From Hysterangium stoloniferum (taxonomy: Eukaryota > Basidiomycota > Agaricomycetes > Hysterangiales > Hysterangiaceae), in contig WHVD01000033.1 of the NCBI GenBank assembly GCA_015178975.1, positions 310,001 through 374,000 on the forward strand: a stretch of 64,000 nt of DNA, in the 5' to 3' direction. Both the position numbers and the translations under genes were made by a program. The notes below the pieces were generated by a model. That model was not told the DNA's origin, searched no databases, and saw nothing but the letters and a program-made list of their open reading frames with translations. Shown one piece after another: positions 32,240-44,539 of the stretch; the first letter of the stretch is position 1; each line of letters opens with the position of its first letter.

Positions 32240-32592
32240 CTGCATTATAATTGAAGGTAATGCCACTTCTCGAATAAGAGAAAAGCTGTTTTGCTTTCAA
32301 CCCTGACGCTCAATAACACCCTTAAATACTATATCATGGGGTCACAATTGTCTAAAATATTATTAGATACTGTGTGAGCCTTCAGCAGAAGGCATACAGT
32401 CACTACGTCCACTGGAATCTATATAGGTTAAGGAAGGTGAAGGGATTTTGCTTCCGATGGCAGGGATGACATGCTGTGAATCCAGTGTAAGCACGGCCAT
32501 GAGGCTGTACCTTGGTGGAATTAACTCTCCGACCATTGGGGGAATAAAGGAGAGGCACCCCCTTCTCGTGTAAGTAAGACTGCTACCCACCA
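32240..32592 (+). promoter_or_regulatory. Upstream block of copy C
   Basis: Nearly the same as 12540-12891, with about 20 bp missing around the 'aggcgtaataaagtagc' part. It ends 'ctacccaccaATG'. Confidence 0.4.
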
Positions 32593-34471
32593 ATGTCTAC
32601 TTCCGACGAGACGACTCCGGGGAATCACGATTCGGCAACGGCTGGGATCGACCTTGAAGACATTGAGGAACTCCCACCCTTAGTTTCCCCCGGTGCATTG
32701 AGTTCAGAGCAACGGGACGAGATCGTTAAAGAGATGAGAGAGAGATTCAGGGAGAAACTTCGAGAACGATGGGGTTGTAACGAACCCGGCCACGATTTAT
32801 GTTATCGGGCCCCCGATGGTAGGCAACACATACAGCTGTCTGCAAACTATATAGAGATTTGGGTTGACGAATGGGCGAGTAAAGTATAATGCTATTTCCA
32901 TGTGATATGTGTCACATGCTGCGTATTCAGTGTCAAGGAGAAACGGGCTACCATGACCCCCCGAATGCCGTTAAGATATCCACCAACACGACATCCAACC
33001 TGAGCCCCTATTGCAGTCATGCCGATGACTGGGGAATGATCTCGCGGAGTCAGGGGACAATGTCAAGTATTGACATTGGCCCCGGGTATTACTGTGGAGT
33101 CGGTTTGGAAAGGGTTGGGATGAAAGTCCTTCACAGTGCTAGGACAGCTTCGCTGATCGCAAAGCTGACAATATACCGAGAAATTACCCGTTTGTTACAA
33201 GACGGTGGTGCCTTTGGCAAATTTCTACCCAAGCATCTTACACTGCCAAAACTGGGAAGACTAGTGCAAGACAGTGCTGATTTAGCGAGGTAGGGATACC
33301 TCAATCATTTAATACACTGGAAATACTCACATCTGAGTCGTAGACCTATATACCCGCCTCAAATTCGGAGAAGAGCGACGGAGGTTTTAGAGACTTTCCC
33401 GATATTTTCACGTCACACCCGACGGAGCGGAAAAGGTCACACTACCCGGCTTATGACATTCTTTGCTTGGGCCTTCTTTCACTGCCCCGGCGTTCATTGG
33501 TTCGATAGAGACGCGTCATCTGCGATTACATCATCACTTTACAACGTTTTAGTCAAGTTACCGCTGCACACCAACTTGGACGAGGTTGCATCAACATTTA
33601 TCATACACATCGCCCGTTATGTCTCAGAATCTCATTATGTCTCAGGATTTTTTTGGTGCTTACCCCTTTTCCACCTTACGTATATCGTGGAAGCGATCTG
33701 CCACATGCGTCCACTATCTGTAGAGGAGCACGGCGATCAGAGGTTGCATTGAATTCTGGTTACAAACCGTGCGTCGTGCCATCTTCACCATTTCATCCTT
33801 CCCACCAAAACCATAACAGTGAATATCAGACACAACGACTTAGATTGTATTAATATCCTATAGAGCTTCTCGTGTGTTGCATGCGCCAAGATGCATGGTT
33901 TCGAGATGTCGCTGGAGCTGTATTGAGGGTTTTATTGGACGACATAAACATGCATACAGCGTCATTGACACTTCATCTTGATTGGCACACGTCGAACTCA
34001 CTGTATCGGAGTATTGATTCCTTGAAAACCTTCTTCAACGACGGCACGCTTCTCACAGATCACGTCAACCAGCTGAAAGTGCTTCTTCGCTCATTGGGCC
34101 CATCGTACGGTACGTTCACTATATTTTATCTTCCAGCACCGTCTTACATCCGCCCGTACAATTTTCCTACCAGTCTCATTCTGACACACACGAGCCCAGA
34201 TTGGGTTCTCCTAGTGTCTGGCGAAACAATAATCGACTTGACTCTAAAGCTGATAGCTGCATCTTCCGAGCCCGAATCTGCGTTGACCACAGTGCGCAGC
34301 CTCGATACCATCGCCATTCTCGTTTCTCTTCTTCCACGTTGTGAGATTATGCGCGGCACGACCAACGACAAATCCTTCAATTACTGGGTGAAACATTTAG
34401 ATTTCACCGCGCGTTCCTTCCTTTGCGTGGTCGCCACACCTTCCACTTGTGTGTCAGTACGGTCAAATTAG
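32593..34471 (+). pseudogene. Five-exon family copy C, broken in exon 3, GC donor
   Basis: Exon 1 is 32593-32874 and exon 2 32931-33289. Both are open and very close to copy A, joined by a 56-nt intron whose donor is GCGAGT rather than GTGAGT. Intron 2 (33290-33343) is normal and leads in phase into exon 3. There a 2-base loss near 33729 (EEHGDQR instead of EELTAIR) and further small indels near 33764 and 33785 destroy the frame, and a TAG occurs at NIL*. Exon 4 and exon 5 (ending at 34471) look fine. An open product could reach only about residue 350. Confidence 0.65.
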
Positions 34472-35430
34472 ACCCCCCTATCAGTGTTGAAGGCACATGG
34501 TTGCCTTGACAAAGGTCTTACACCATCAATTGGACACACTTTCTAATCATTTCTCTTTGATGATGCCGACACATCTCAACCAAACCAGGATTGCAGCCGG
34601 GGTTGCAGATGTTATAAATCTATATGGTTTGAATCTATGTAAGAACTATATAGTCACTTTTCATTATCGCCCCGAGCTCCTCAGTTGACCCCATAAATGT
34701 GTTGAATACATTTGCACTAGCCGTGATTAGACTAACATCCACATTTTAAAGTAAGGTATCACTGGAGGTCTGAAAAAGGTCTCCCCACCCCCAATTCGAT
34801 GCATGTATCGTTCAGGCTCATCATACCTTCAGGGTAATGTTCAATCGACAAGATCCATGATCTTCCCACCAAGGGCCTCCATACCCTGCGAGTCAATATA
34901 CTGGGCGAATTCCTTAAACTGATTCTCTCCCATTGAAAACTTGACAATAAATCCGCCATAGGCCCAGCAAATATAAGAGCGCATACAGTCTCTTTTCGCC
35001 ACTGCCGCGCGCTCTGCAGGTTCCACGCGTTGATGCCATATATGCATTGAATACACTCGCGGCCACCACCAGCGGCTAAACTGATATTTTAACAATCATT
35101 TCAAAGAGGACGCGAACTTGAGAGTTGTATGAAGCTACATAATTTGATACAATTTAGAAGCGAAGCGTCACTTGAAATAGTCGCTGTGAGGTTATCTACA
35201 CTGGTATTGAATACAGTATACTTCAACGACTACTCGCTGAAATCGCATCGCATATACTAGCAATAACAATGTCAATCGAATACCACTACGGCGTCTCAAA
35301 GAAGGCGGTCCCACCATTCTTCTCGTGTCCTTTATTTGGGAGAACAGGAAGCCGGGGCCAAACCAATGAACAACACATGATCAAGACACCGACATTTCTT
35401 CACATGTCGTGAGCATTCACCGTGTATAAG
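34472..35430. repeat. Downstream module with an 84-aa minus frame
   Basis: A standard module. The minus frame 35095-34841 is open and reads CMRSYICWAYGGFIVKFSM, then ENQFKEFAQYIDSQGMEALGG and KIMDLVD. Most other copies have TAG or TAA where this has CAG (NQF), so either this strand was once coding or the site is an intron acceptor. The case is undecided. Confidence 0.4.
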
Positions 35431-35765
35431 AGAAAGGTAACTCGTGGTCATGTCAGGTGGAATCCAATATCAACTAAGAGCTGAATAATACCCACGACCC
35501 GCCGTGTGGAGCAGTCATTCCCCTAGATTTTCTGGTTTATGGTCTGTTTCAATGGGTCAGTCGTTAGCGTCATACTACACGCCACGACAATTTATTTTAC
35601 TCCTTATTCCAACAATTCCCCTGCTGCTTCCAGTTCAGTTGACTGGAGTTCATTCCACCAATTGGCATGTTTAAATTATTTCATCGCGAGTAGTAGCGAA
35701 AAATTCATTTGATTCAATCTAATATCAAAGGACTATTCGACAAGATCCGTGGGCCTCTTGAACAT
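35431..35765 (+). pseudogene. Second-family 5' fragment
   Basis: It holds the start-like 'gtcATGTCAGGTGGAATCC' and the following 'gttgactggagttcattccaccaattggc' block, then stops at about 35765. There it joins five-exon exon 3 sequence directly ('cttgaacatattacccgttatctca'). Confidence 0.45.
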
Positions 35766-36708
35766 ATTACCCGTTATCTCATAGAATTTCATCATCTCTT
35801 ACCAATTTTTGGCCTTGTGTATATCGTGGAAGCGATCTGCCACGTCAACTATCTGTAGAGGAGCTCACAGCGATCAGAGGTTACTTTGAATTCTGGTTAC
35901 AACCGTGCGTCCCCACATCACATCATTTCATCCCGCCCACCAAAAGCACAACAGACGAAGTCACCGGCCGCTAATTTCCTCATCTGAACATCCTATACGG
36001 CTTCTCGTGTGCTGCATCCACCAAGATGCATGGTTTCGATATTTTTCTGCAGCGGCATTGAGGGTTATATTGGACGACATAAACGTGCATATAGCATCAT
36101 TGACACGTCATCTTGATTTGGAGACATTAGATTTATTGTGGGGGAGTATTTACTCATTGCAAACCTTCTTCAACTACAGCACGCTTCTCACCGATCACAT
36201 CTGCCAGCTGAATGTGGTTTCTTCGCTCGTTGGGTCTATCCTACGGTATGTTCACAATATGTTACCTTATAGCACCGTCTTACATCCGCCCATGAAACTG
36301 TCCTACCAGTCTCGTTCTGACCCACACGAGTCCTAATTGGCGTCTCCTTATGTGTGGTAAATGAATAATCGCACTGACTCTGAAACTGATAGTTGGATCT
36401 TCCGAGCCTGAATCCACATGTACCACAGTGCGCAGCCTCGATATCATCCCCCTGCTCGTTTCTATTCTTCCACGTTGTGACATAATGCACAGCTCGAGCA
36501 ATGACCACTCCATCAGTTACCCGCCCAAGTGTTTAGATTTGACCGCACTTCCTTCCTTTGCGTGTTCGCCACACCTTCCACTCATGTATCGGTAGGGTCT
36601 AATTAGAGTCTCATATCAGTGTTGGAGAAACATGGTTGGGCCGACACCAGTCTTGCACCATCAATTGGTCACGCCTTCTAATCATTTCTCTTCGATAATG
36701 CCGACACA
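35766..36708 (+). pseudogene. Last plus-array five-exon copy: part of exon 3 to exon 5
   Basis: Exon 3 enters midway (ITRYLIEFHHLLPIFGLVYIVEAICHV) and continues to exon 4 (LRVILDDINVHIASLTRHLDL). After a GTATGT...CTACCAG intron comes exon 5 (LKLIVGSSEPEST.., SFLCVFATPSTH). The start of the downstream module (36600-36708) follows. Frames are broken. At 36708 the array stops. Confidence 0.5.
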
Positions 36709-37680
36709 ACAGCAACATAATGATTGTCCCCCATGTGATGTAATTTTCGAGGGAGCGTCCCGGGTCAAATGGAAATGTATCTGTCCTCGGCTTGGTCTGT
36801 CAAGGAGTATCCTTCGCGGTGTGTCCATAATTGCCTTCCATTCGCAGAAACTTTGTCAGTGCCCCCCATTCTGGGATTAGGGGTTTATGTTGACGAATTC
36901 CCAGTGGTATCTGCATGGGAAGGCTTTTGGTTGGTGAGTCCTGTCCTGGGCCTTTTCTATTGTCAATACCATAATCTGATTTCTGCTCCCCAGTTCCCAA
37001 GCCTTTACCGCAGTCCCAATCATTCGAGCTATTGGACGACTTATTGGAGGGTCCACTCGGCGAAGTAAATGGGATGGGATGGATAGGTGATGGATGGCGA
37101 GATTCGTCAGGACACTGTGAATCTCGACCTGAGGATGACGGGGAACTGGAGACGGCTTTGACTGTGATCTTTTCGGCAGACACATTCAAGAAAGACGACT
37201 GGCCTTTTTTGGCAGTTGATCTGGCATAGATTCCAGGACATTCTTTGTGAAAGGGGCCAGAGCTGGAGGATGAAGATGTTTGTTCTGGCTCATCAAATCT
37301 ACTGAGCAATTCTGCCATCATCTTGTTACATCTCTCCAGGTTGTGCATCAATCTCGACCTGAGAGTAAAGTAGGCGAAGCACACATTCGAGGGTTTACCA
37401 TATATGGATTCCTTCAATGTTTGAATGTATATGAAATCCGTATCAACCCTTGGCACGATGTGGTCCCCTCTGAGCAATATATGCATAATCTGCAGAGACA
37501 CAGACTCTATGGTCTGCTTAAGCAACTTCCTGTACCAGAGCTGCTGTGGAACTCCAATTTCCATGGATTTCATAATTCCTCATCCGACATTGGGGCCAGG
37601 TTCACTAGATGTTTGTGCAGCAAAATGCTCTTTACCAAAATTGATGATTTCCTGTAAAATTAGCTAATTGGAATCAAGTG
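36709..37680 (-). CDS. Spacer gene or pseudogene, 257-aa frame, unknown
   Basis: On the minus strand a frame of 257 aa runs from ATG 37573 to 36800, not repeated elsewhere in the window. The N-terminal two thirds look globular (QQLWYRKLLKQTIESVSLQI, CFAYFTLRSRLMHNLERC). The C-terminal third is low-complexity and rich in Ser, Pro and Gly (TSSSSSSGPFHK, SSSPSSSGRDSQ). Directly upstream, in the same frame, lies EIINFGKEHFAAQTSSEPGPN, separated by one TGA and preceded by an acceptor-like ATTTTACAG at about 37660. The true gene is therefore probably longer at its start and may be disabled by that stop. I recognise no family. It is the best candidate for resident host sequence between the arrays. 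Confidence 0.4.
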
Positions 37681-39215
37681 TGTGGTCTCACAAATATATA
37701 GAACCTTGCAACCAATGGTCCCATCATTTGAGCGGTATTTCCAATTACCTTAGCTCCACCTAATCCCAGTAAATGTCAAGACTGTATATGGAGGGTGTTT
37801 ATAATTACTATAATCTCAAATATTTACTAATAAAAGTCTTATTTTTACAAAACTCCATCTTTAAATAGTGATATCTATTCTGAAACAATTATATTATCAA
37901 AAAACAACCATCAGAAATAGTTCTCCATATTACATCTTATACAACCCATAGTTATTTAACAAATTCCATTGTATATAATTTCCTTCCTTTTACAGATGCC
38001 TACTAATACTTTTATTGGTACTTTGTCTTTTAAAAGCTGTAATGTAGTTATTTCCTAGTAAAATATATAAGATGTCATTGGAAATTTTTCATCCTATGGC
38101 CTTCTTTATTAAGTGAAATTACCTATATATTCTGGGTATGTTGAATCAAGTAGAAATCTGTTCAGATTGACAGATCTATTCTGAAGTAATACATATGTAT
38201 TTAGAGGTGCCAATGATATACATATGTATGGAATGGACTATCTAAAGGTATCTATTTTTTAAAAGTATTAGTGTTTCAAACTACTAATTTTTTTTATTGT
38301 CTACTTGTGTCTGGAGAGATTCTTTAGTTTGTAATGTATGAGAGAGTTTAAAACTTTTTGAAAGTTTTAAAAACCAAATTATGTTTGAATCACATCCCAG
38401 ATGTTTAAATGATGTTTAGAGTACATTAGAATTTGGTATACTTAATAGTTTTCAGATATCCTCCTATATGAAAAAAAAAAAAAAAGTATTACCAATCCAA
38501 AACTGCCAACTGAAGGTGTTGTTAGGAGCCCAAGCAAGACTGGCCTCTTGGTGACCTCCAATTGTCAACATAAATCGTGTACTTCACTTGCCACCTGTCA
38601 CAAAGTATCCCACTCAATGCCTTCACAGCCTAAAAGCATCTATTATATCAGTGATATGTTTATCTTTTTTCCAAAATTTAACCAGGTATGTAGATGCTCA
38701 CATTTAATGCTGTATATGTGCCTCAGGCAGCAAGTGTAGTCTCTCCTCATCTCCATTTTGGGAAACCACTATATAGATAATCACGGTCAGAGTCCCATCT
38801 CATGCATTAAGAAGTAATTAATCACATATCTTTTCTTTCCTTTTTTAAATATAAATAAATCTGGATTTCATCATGTGCTACCCTTTCAAATAGCTTCACT
38901 GAATTAACGGCGAAGAGCGGTTTCAGGTATACTCAAGTAGATGAACAATAAAAAGGTGTCACCATCACCACTGCCACCGAAAACTTTGCCTTGGAAGACA
39001 CCTGGTTGGTATTTATTGAACATCAGTGTCAGCGTCGGTCATTATCCTCATCGAGTGCTGACGATCCCTCGTCTTTCCTATATTATTTTATGTTTTTTTT
39101 TTTTTTCGATTAACCACAGGAACCAAACAGCATGGGAAGCACCGTCTCATTACATAATACAAAGGGGTGCCTGCGCGGGATAGTAGTGTGATCGATTGTC
39201 TAAAAGTATCCCGCG
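37681..39215. other. AT-rich non-repeated spacer
   Basis: About 1.5 kb of AT-rich DNA with an A run (38470-38485) and a T run (39092-39105). I see no convincing exon on either strand and no similarity to the array blocks. The last 240 bp (38940-39215) have higher GC. It marks the switch from plus-oriented to minus-oriented array. Confidence 0.55.
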
Positions 39216-40095
39216 AGGGTGGACAGAAGCTAAATTTGGGGAACTAAGTTACCTTACTACTTTCTTACACCTTCTACTGAAGCTCACACAGCATTTAATA
39301 ATAGTTCAGTCAATTGTTACCCCATAGTATAATATTATTGAGTGTCAGAGTTGCAATGCAGCTTTTCTGACATTCCAGAAGTGGCATCGCCAAGCATAAT
39401 ATAAATGCACTCCAGAGCGATGCTCACTGGGTGCCGTATTCAAGTTGGCACTGTCAACCACAGACTTTATCCGGCGAAATTTCGCACTTCCTGTTTAATT
39501 TTATCAAAACTTTCAATGAGAAGAAACCGGGGTCAATGATGGTCTAGTCAGGTTAATGGCAAGCAGCGTGGTTTCTTCATGCACCCTTGCCACATCAAAC
39601 GCCTTAAATTTTCTAGATTGTCTGAACAAGACAAAGAGTAAGGTAAGACCAGAGTTCTCAGGGTAGATTTTATTGAGTTACGTAACGGTCGAACTTGGAT
39701 TATCTTCGATTGTGGCGTGTCCATCAGAATTTCTATTAATAAACTGCACACATAATCCTATGTCAGGCAATACTTGCTTACACCTAGCTATATCATTACC
39801 TGTCTTGCCAAGTGGAATGTTTCGCCCCAGGCTCATACTCTTGATGCGTGGACACGGCTTTTCAATGCGACGATGACAATGTAAATCCATTATTGCCACT
39901 CACGATGAACCATCCGTATGATAATACCAGTCCGAAAAGGACAGTAATTCCCTTCAAAGATAGGGGCAAAGGCCGCACCTGGTCTTGGACTGGTTCAAGA
40001 ATTCCTAATGAAGTCGTCACGGTTCGGTTCAAGAATGGTCCGGGAATAGACATTGCCTGTGAGATATATATATCTAGTTTGAATTATTAGTCACA
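39216..40095 (-). pseudogene. Second-family 3' exons and FKNGPG segment, inverted
   Basis: Read on minus from 39899: HCHRRIEKPCPRIKSMSLGR and NIPLGKTG, an intron with donor GTAATG, NRNSDGHATIEDNPSSTVT, then FKAFDVARVHEET. 39216-39450 is the block normally upstream of exon 1. On plus, 39848-40080 reads PFKDRGKGRTWSW and NEVVTVRFKNGPGIDIACEI, the FKNGPG segment. This is the diverged subtype seen at 5.2-5.7 and 17.5-18.7 kb. Confidence 0.45.
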
Positions 40096-40975
40096 AACCA
40101 CGAGCCCTACAAATTTAAAGGTATCATCAATCCAGCTTTCGTCACGGAGTCCGCAGAGCTGCATTAAGAATACCCACGAATAGCTGAATAGGATCTCAAC
40201 GTCGTTACTGGCTATTCTGGAGACAATGGTTTTCGTCAGCAGGATGAGGTGTGATGGCGTGATGCACTGCCATAACAAGAATTCAAGTAGCCTCTGATCG
40301 CAGTGACTTCTTCTACACACTCCTGACGCACGTGGTAGATGGTTTCCCCGAAATATGCAAGCCCGCCAATGAGTAAAGTATCTTGACGATCAAATGTTGA
40401 TACAACATCATCAAAGTTGGGGTTTAGTGGTGGTTTGGCGGTACTATTATAAAATAATAACCTCATTGCAATTGATTGACACCGGGGCACCATATGAAGG
40501 TAAAACCCAAAGATGTCAGGAGCTTGGCAGTGTGATCTCTCCGCTGTATATAAAGTGAACACCACCAGAACAGGGATAAAATAATCGACGCTTCCTCCGG
40601 AATTTTGTGGGTCTAAGAAGATGTGAGTATTTCGAGTGTATTTAATGATTGACACTGAGCTATCCCTACCTCATTCAGTCAATGCTCTGTTGAATTAGTC
40701 TGCCAAGTCTTGCCAGAGTGTAATTTTGGGTCAGGAACCCGTCAAGCCAGGATGCTGTGAGACCATTCCCCAGTCCGCGGTATGACTGAAATACCGGGTA
40801 AGGCAGGATGTGGCGTTCGTGGATTCCCTAGCATCCCAACCATAGTCGGGGGGTCATGGTAATTTGTCTCTCCTTGGCAGTGAAATATCCAGTTTGACAA
40901 CAGTCGTGCAGCGAGAATTAAACTCAAGCCGTCTGTTGCTTGAATAATGGCCATCCATATTCAATTCTATCATCA
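40096..40975 (-). pseudogene. Diverged five-exon relict: exons 2-3, inverted
   Basis: On minus: CQGETNYHDPPTMVGMLGNPRTPHPALPG (exon 2), an intron 2 equivalent, then an exon 3 relict with TAKPPLNPNFDDVVSTFDRQDTLLIGGLAYFGETIYHVRQ and, after a frame change, LEFLLWQCITPSHLILLTKTI. This last part aligns with CIEFWLQPCVVPSHHFILPTKTI. It confirms which exon 3 frame was the coding one. Confidence 0.5.
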
Positions 40976-41490
40976 TCCCACCACGAGATTTCTAGTTTAA
41001 ACAACTTTTTTTCGCCTCAATGAGGGTGGTATTCCTCGTGTGCCCTTGCCATATCATGGGGTTTGCATCTTCCCAAATGTCTGAGAGAAAGATGACTAAT
41101 TGAAACGTCTGCTGCAATATGCAAGAGGAGGTCAGAGCAATTTGTCAGGAGGTGGCTGACCGTCGAACATGAATATACTTTGTTCTCTGTCTTGCTCAGT
41201 GAACTGGTCGCCGCGACGCCCCAGGCTCATATAATCCAAACATTGCTGTGGCTGTTCGATGTGACTGCTCCACGCGGCGGGTCGTGGCTATTATTCAACT
41301 CTTAGTTGATATGGGATTCCGCCTGACATGACCACGAGCTACCTTTCCCTTATACAAGGTGAGAACTCACGACATGTGAAGAAATGTCGGTGTCTTGATC
41401 ATGGTGTTGTCCATTGGTTTGGCCCCGGCTTCCTGTTCTCCCAAACAACAGACACGAGAAGAATGGTGCGACCGCCTTCTTTGAGAGGCC
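40976..41490 (-). pseudogene. Second-family fragments, inverted
   Basis: The minus strand shows MARAHEEYHPH, the FDGQPPPDKLL variant middle, NVWIIxAWGVAATSSL, and then the start-like segment near 41330. Large parts of the family in between are missing. Confidence 0.35.
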
Positions 41491-42313
41491 GTAGTGGTAT
41501 TTGATTGACATTGTTACTGCTAGTATATGCGATTTCAGCGAGTAGTCATTGAAGTATATTCAACACCAGTGTAGAGAACCTCACCGCGACTATTACAAGT
41601 GACTATCTTCACTTTTAAATTGTATCAAATTATATAGCTTCATACAAGTCTCAAGTTCTCGTCCTGTTTGAAATGATTGTCATTCATAAATAGGACATCA
41701 GTCTAGCCGCTGGTGGTGGCCGCGAGTGTATTCAATGCATGTATGGCATCAGCGCGTGCAACATGCAGAGCGCACTGCGGCGACGAAAAGTGACTGTATG
41801 GGCTCTTATATTTGCTCAGCCTATGGCAGCTTTATTGTTAAGTTTTCAATGGAAGAGAATTAGTTTAAGGAATTCGCCCAGGACATTGACTCGCGCGGTG
41901 TGGAGGCTCTGGGTGGGAAGATCATGGATCTTGTCGATTGAACATTACCCTGAAGGTATGATGAGCCTAAACGAGACAAGCATCCAATTGGGGGTGGGGG
42001 AGACCTTTTCAGACCTCCAGTGATATCTTACTTTAAAATGCGGATGATACTCTAATCACGGCTAGTGCCCCCAAATGTATTCAACACAGTTATGCGGACA
42101 ACTGAGGAGCTCGCCGCGACAATGAAAAGTGACTATATAGTTCTTCCATAGTTCAAACCATATAGATTTATAACATCTGCAACCCGGCTGCAATCCTAGT
42201 TTTGGTTGAGATGTGTCGGCATCATCAAAGAGAAATGATTAGAAAGTGTGTTCAATCGATGGTGTAAGACCTTTGTCAGGGCAACTATGTGCCTTCAACA
42301 CTGATAGGGGGGT
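41491..42313. repeat. Downstream module, inverted
   Basis: A complete module in reverse orientation. On plus it reads MYGISACNMQSALRRRKVTV and EFAQDIDSRGVEALGGKIMDLVD. It sits directly after (on minus) exon 5 of the copy at 42314-46490, as expected. Confidence 0.45.
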
Positions 42314-43086
42314 CTAATTGGACCGTACTGACACACAAGTGGAAGGTGTGGCGACCACGCAAAGGAAGGACCGCGCGGTGAAATCTAAATCTTTAACCGA
42401 ATAATTGAAGAATTTCTCGTTGGTCGTGCCGCGCATAATGTCACAATGTGGAAGAAGAGAAACGAGAATGGGGATGGTATCATGGCTGCGCACCGTGATC
42501 AACGCAGATTCAGGCTCGGAAGATCCAGCTATCAGCTTCAGAGTCAATGCGATTATTCGCTCACCATACCCAAGGAGATCCCGATTAGGAGTCGTCTGGG
42601 TCAGAATGAGACTGGTAGGACAGTTTCGTGGGTGGATGTAAGACGGTGCTGGAAGATAAAGCATAGTGAACGTACCGTTACGATGGGCCCAATGAACGAA
42701 GAAACGACATTCAGCTGGTTGACCTGATCGGTGAGAAGCGTGCTGTCGTTGAAGAATGTTTCCAAGGAGAAAATACTCCGAGACAGTGAGTTCGACGTGT
42801 ACCAATCAAGATGAAGTGTAAATGAGGCTATATGCATGTGTATGTCGTCCAATAAAACCCTCAATACAGCTCCAGCGATGTCTCGAAACCATGCATCTTG
42901 GTGCATGCAACACACGAGAAGCCGTATAGGATATTCATAAAAGTTCAGTTGTTGTCTCTGATATTCTCTGCTGTGGTTTTGGTGGGAAGGATGAAATGGT
43001 GTGATGGCACGACGCATGGTTGTAACCAGAATTTAATGCAACCTCTGATCCCCGTGAGCTCCTCTACAGATAGTGGACGCACGTGG

Positions 43087-43772
43087 ATCTTTCGAAAGCA
43101 TATTGACAATTTCCTAACCAACCCCTCCCATGATGTCTCCCTCTCCTGGGTCCACTCCCTTGCAAAGGAAGCCATCAACCTGTGCCCCCCCATCCTGCAC
43201 TCCACAGTCTCCTGGGCCTTGGAACATGCAAAAGCGCGCTCCCTAAAACTCTGGCACCAGGATTGGAACCACCTCCCCCACACCAACCTCGCTGCCGTTG
43301 GACTCCACAAACCCCCTGCCCTCAAACTGGCCAAGTTCCACAAAGAATATGGGGGCCCCCGCCACATCCACACATGCATCATCCAAACCATCACTGGCCA
43401 CAGATTCCTCGGCACTTACTACAACCGCTTCCTCCCCGACCTCCCCACCACCTGCCCCTGTGGGAAACCGACATGCAATCTCGACTCCACATCCTTTCCG
43501 AGTGCCCCCTTTATGAGGAGCATTGTCACTCCCCATCATCCTCGGCACACACAAGGGCCTTGAAGCCCTAGCCGAGTTCATTGCCACCTCAGACACTTTC
43601 CGGAAGACCTAATCACCCCTGCCCTGCATTAGACCCTCCCACATATCCCAACCCGCTGCATTCACATCCCACCTTTTCTCCACCGACCATTAGGGTAGTT
43701 CTCTCCCCAACCGCTATGTATCTTCGTTATGCGATGCGGTATATAAATGTATTTAAAAGAAAAAAAAAAAAA
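43087..43772 (+). mobile_element. 5'-truncated LINE, 14-bp target duplication, poly(A)
   Basis: About 686 bp end in an A-rich tail (43757-43772) and are flanked by GTGGACGCACGTGG (43073-43086 and 43773-43786). The plus frame 42898-43563 enters it and reads FLTNPSHDVSLSWVHSLAKE, HAKARSLKLWHQDW, TITGHRFLGTYYNRFLPDLP and TTCPCGK. One shift later the adjoining frame continues MQSRLHILSECPLYEEH, then LEALAEFIATSDTF. This is the end of the ORF2 of a fungal LINE after the reverse transcriptase, probably Tad-like. It is dead on arrival, being 5'-truncated. The exact duplication and intact tail suggest a young insertion. Confidence 0.85.
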
Positions 43773-44114
43773 GTGGACGCACGTGGCAGATCGCTTCCAT
43801 GATATACGTAAGGACGAAAAGGGGTAAGTCCTGATCAAATTCTGATAGAGAATGGACGATGTGTATGATAAATGTTGATACAACCTCATCCAAGTTGGTG
43901 TGCAGTGGTGACTTGACTACAACATTGTATAGTGAGGACGTAATCGCCGTTGGTGACGCGTCTCTATAAATGCCGGGGCAGTAAAAGAAGGCCCAAGCCA
44001 AGAATGTCATAAGCTCAGTAGTGTGACCATTTCTGCTCCCCCGTATGTGTGAAAATATCAGGAAACTGTTTAAAACTTCCGTCGCTCTTCTCCGAATTTG
44101 AGGCGGGTATATAG

Positions 44115-44417
44115 TGTTAGAATATGATAATGTGATTAACTGTAATCTCATATCTCGTCTTGTGACTGTATAGGTTCCGGCTGGTTCACACATGTGATTG
44201 ATATATTTAGTTAGAGTTCACTAGATCCGTAGCACGCCATCGTGTACAGACCAGTGCACAGACCATGTATACTAGTTAGTTCAGATAAGGAGTAGATCCC
44301 TCATCTGAAAGCCTAGCAATATCACCGGCTTAGCATCTACCCACTCTACTCTTAGTGGCTACGCTCCAACAGTAGAGAGTCCTCGTACTGTGATTCCCAG
44401 GCTAGCAGATTTCAACA
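44115..44417 (+). mobile_element. Solo LTR, 303 bp
   Basis: The ends are TGTTAGAAT...ATTTCAACA (imperfect inverted ends) with the 5-bp duplication TATAG (44110-44114 and 44418-44422). It lies at the intron 2/exon 3 border of copy D. Compare the uninterrupted site in copy B near 56870-56885. No coding; fossil solo LTR of Copia-like appearance, though the superfamily cannot be fixed from an LTR alone. Confidence 0.8.
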
Positions 44418-44539
44418 TATAGGTCTACGACTCAGATATGAGTATTTCCAGTGTATTAAATGCTTGAGGTATCCCTACCTCGCTAAATCAGCACTTTCTT
44501 GAACCAGTCTTCCCAGTTTTGGCAGCGTAAGATGCTTGC

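Noticed and set aside
36800-37573. The spacer frame as a transposase or retroelement protein
   Set aside because: No catalytic motif (DDE, RVE, RT or zinc knuckle) is visible, and the serine/proline-rich tail is not diagnostic. Left as unknown.
37681-39215. Exons in the AT-rich spacer (for example the short frames at 38548 and 38941)
   Set aside because: They are short, AT-biased, unsupported by splice sites and unrelated to anything else in the window.
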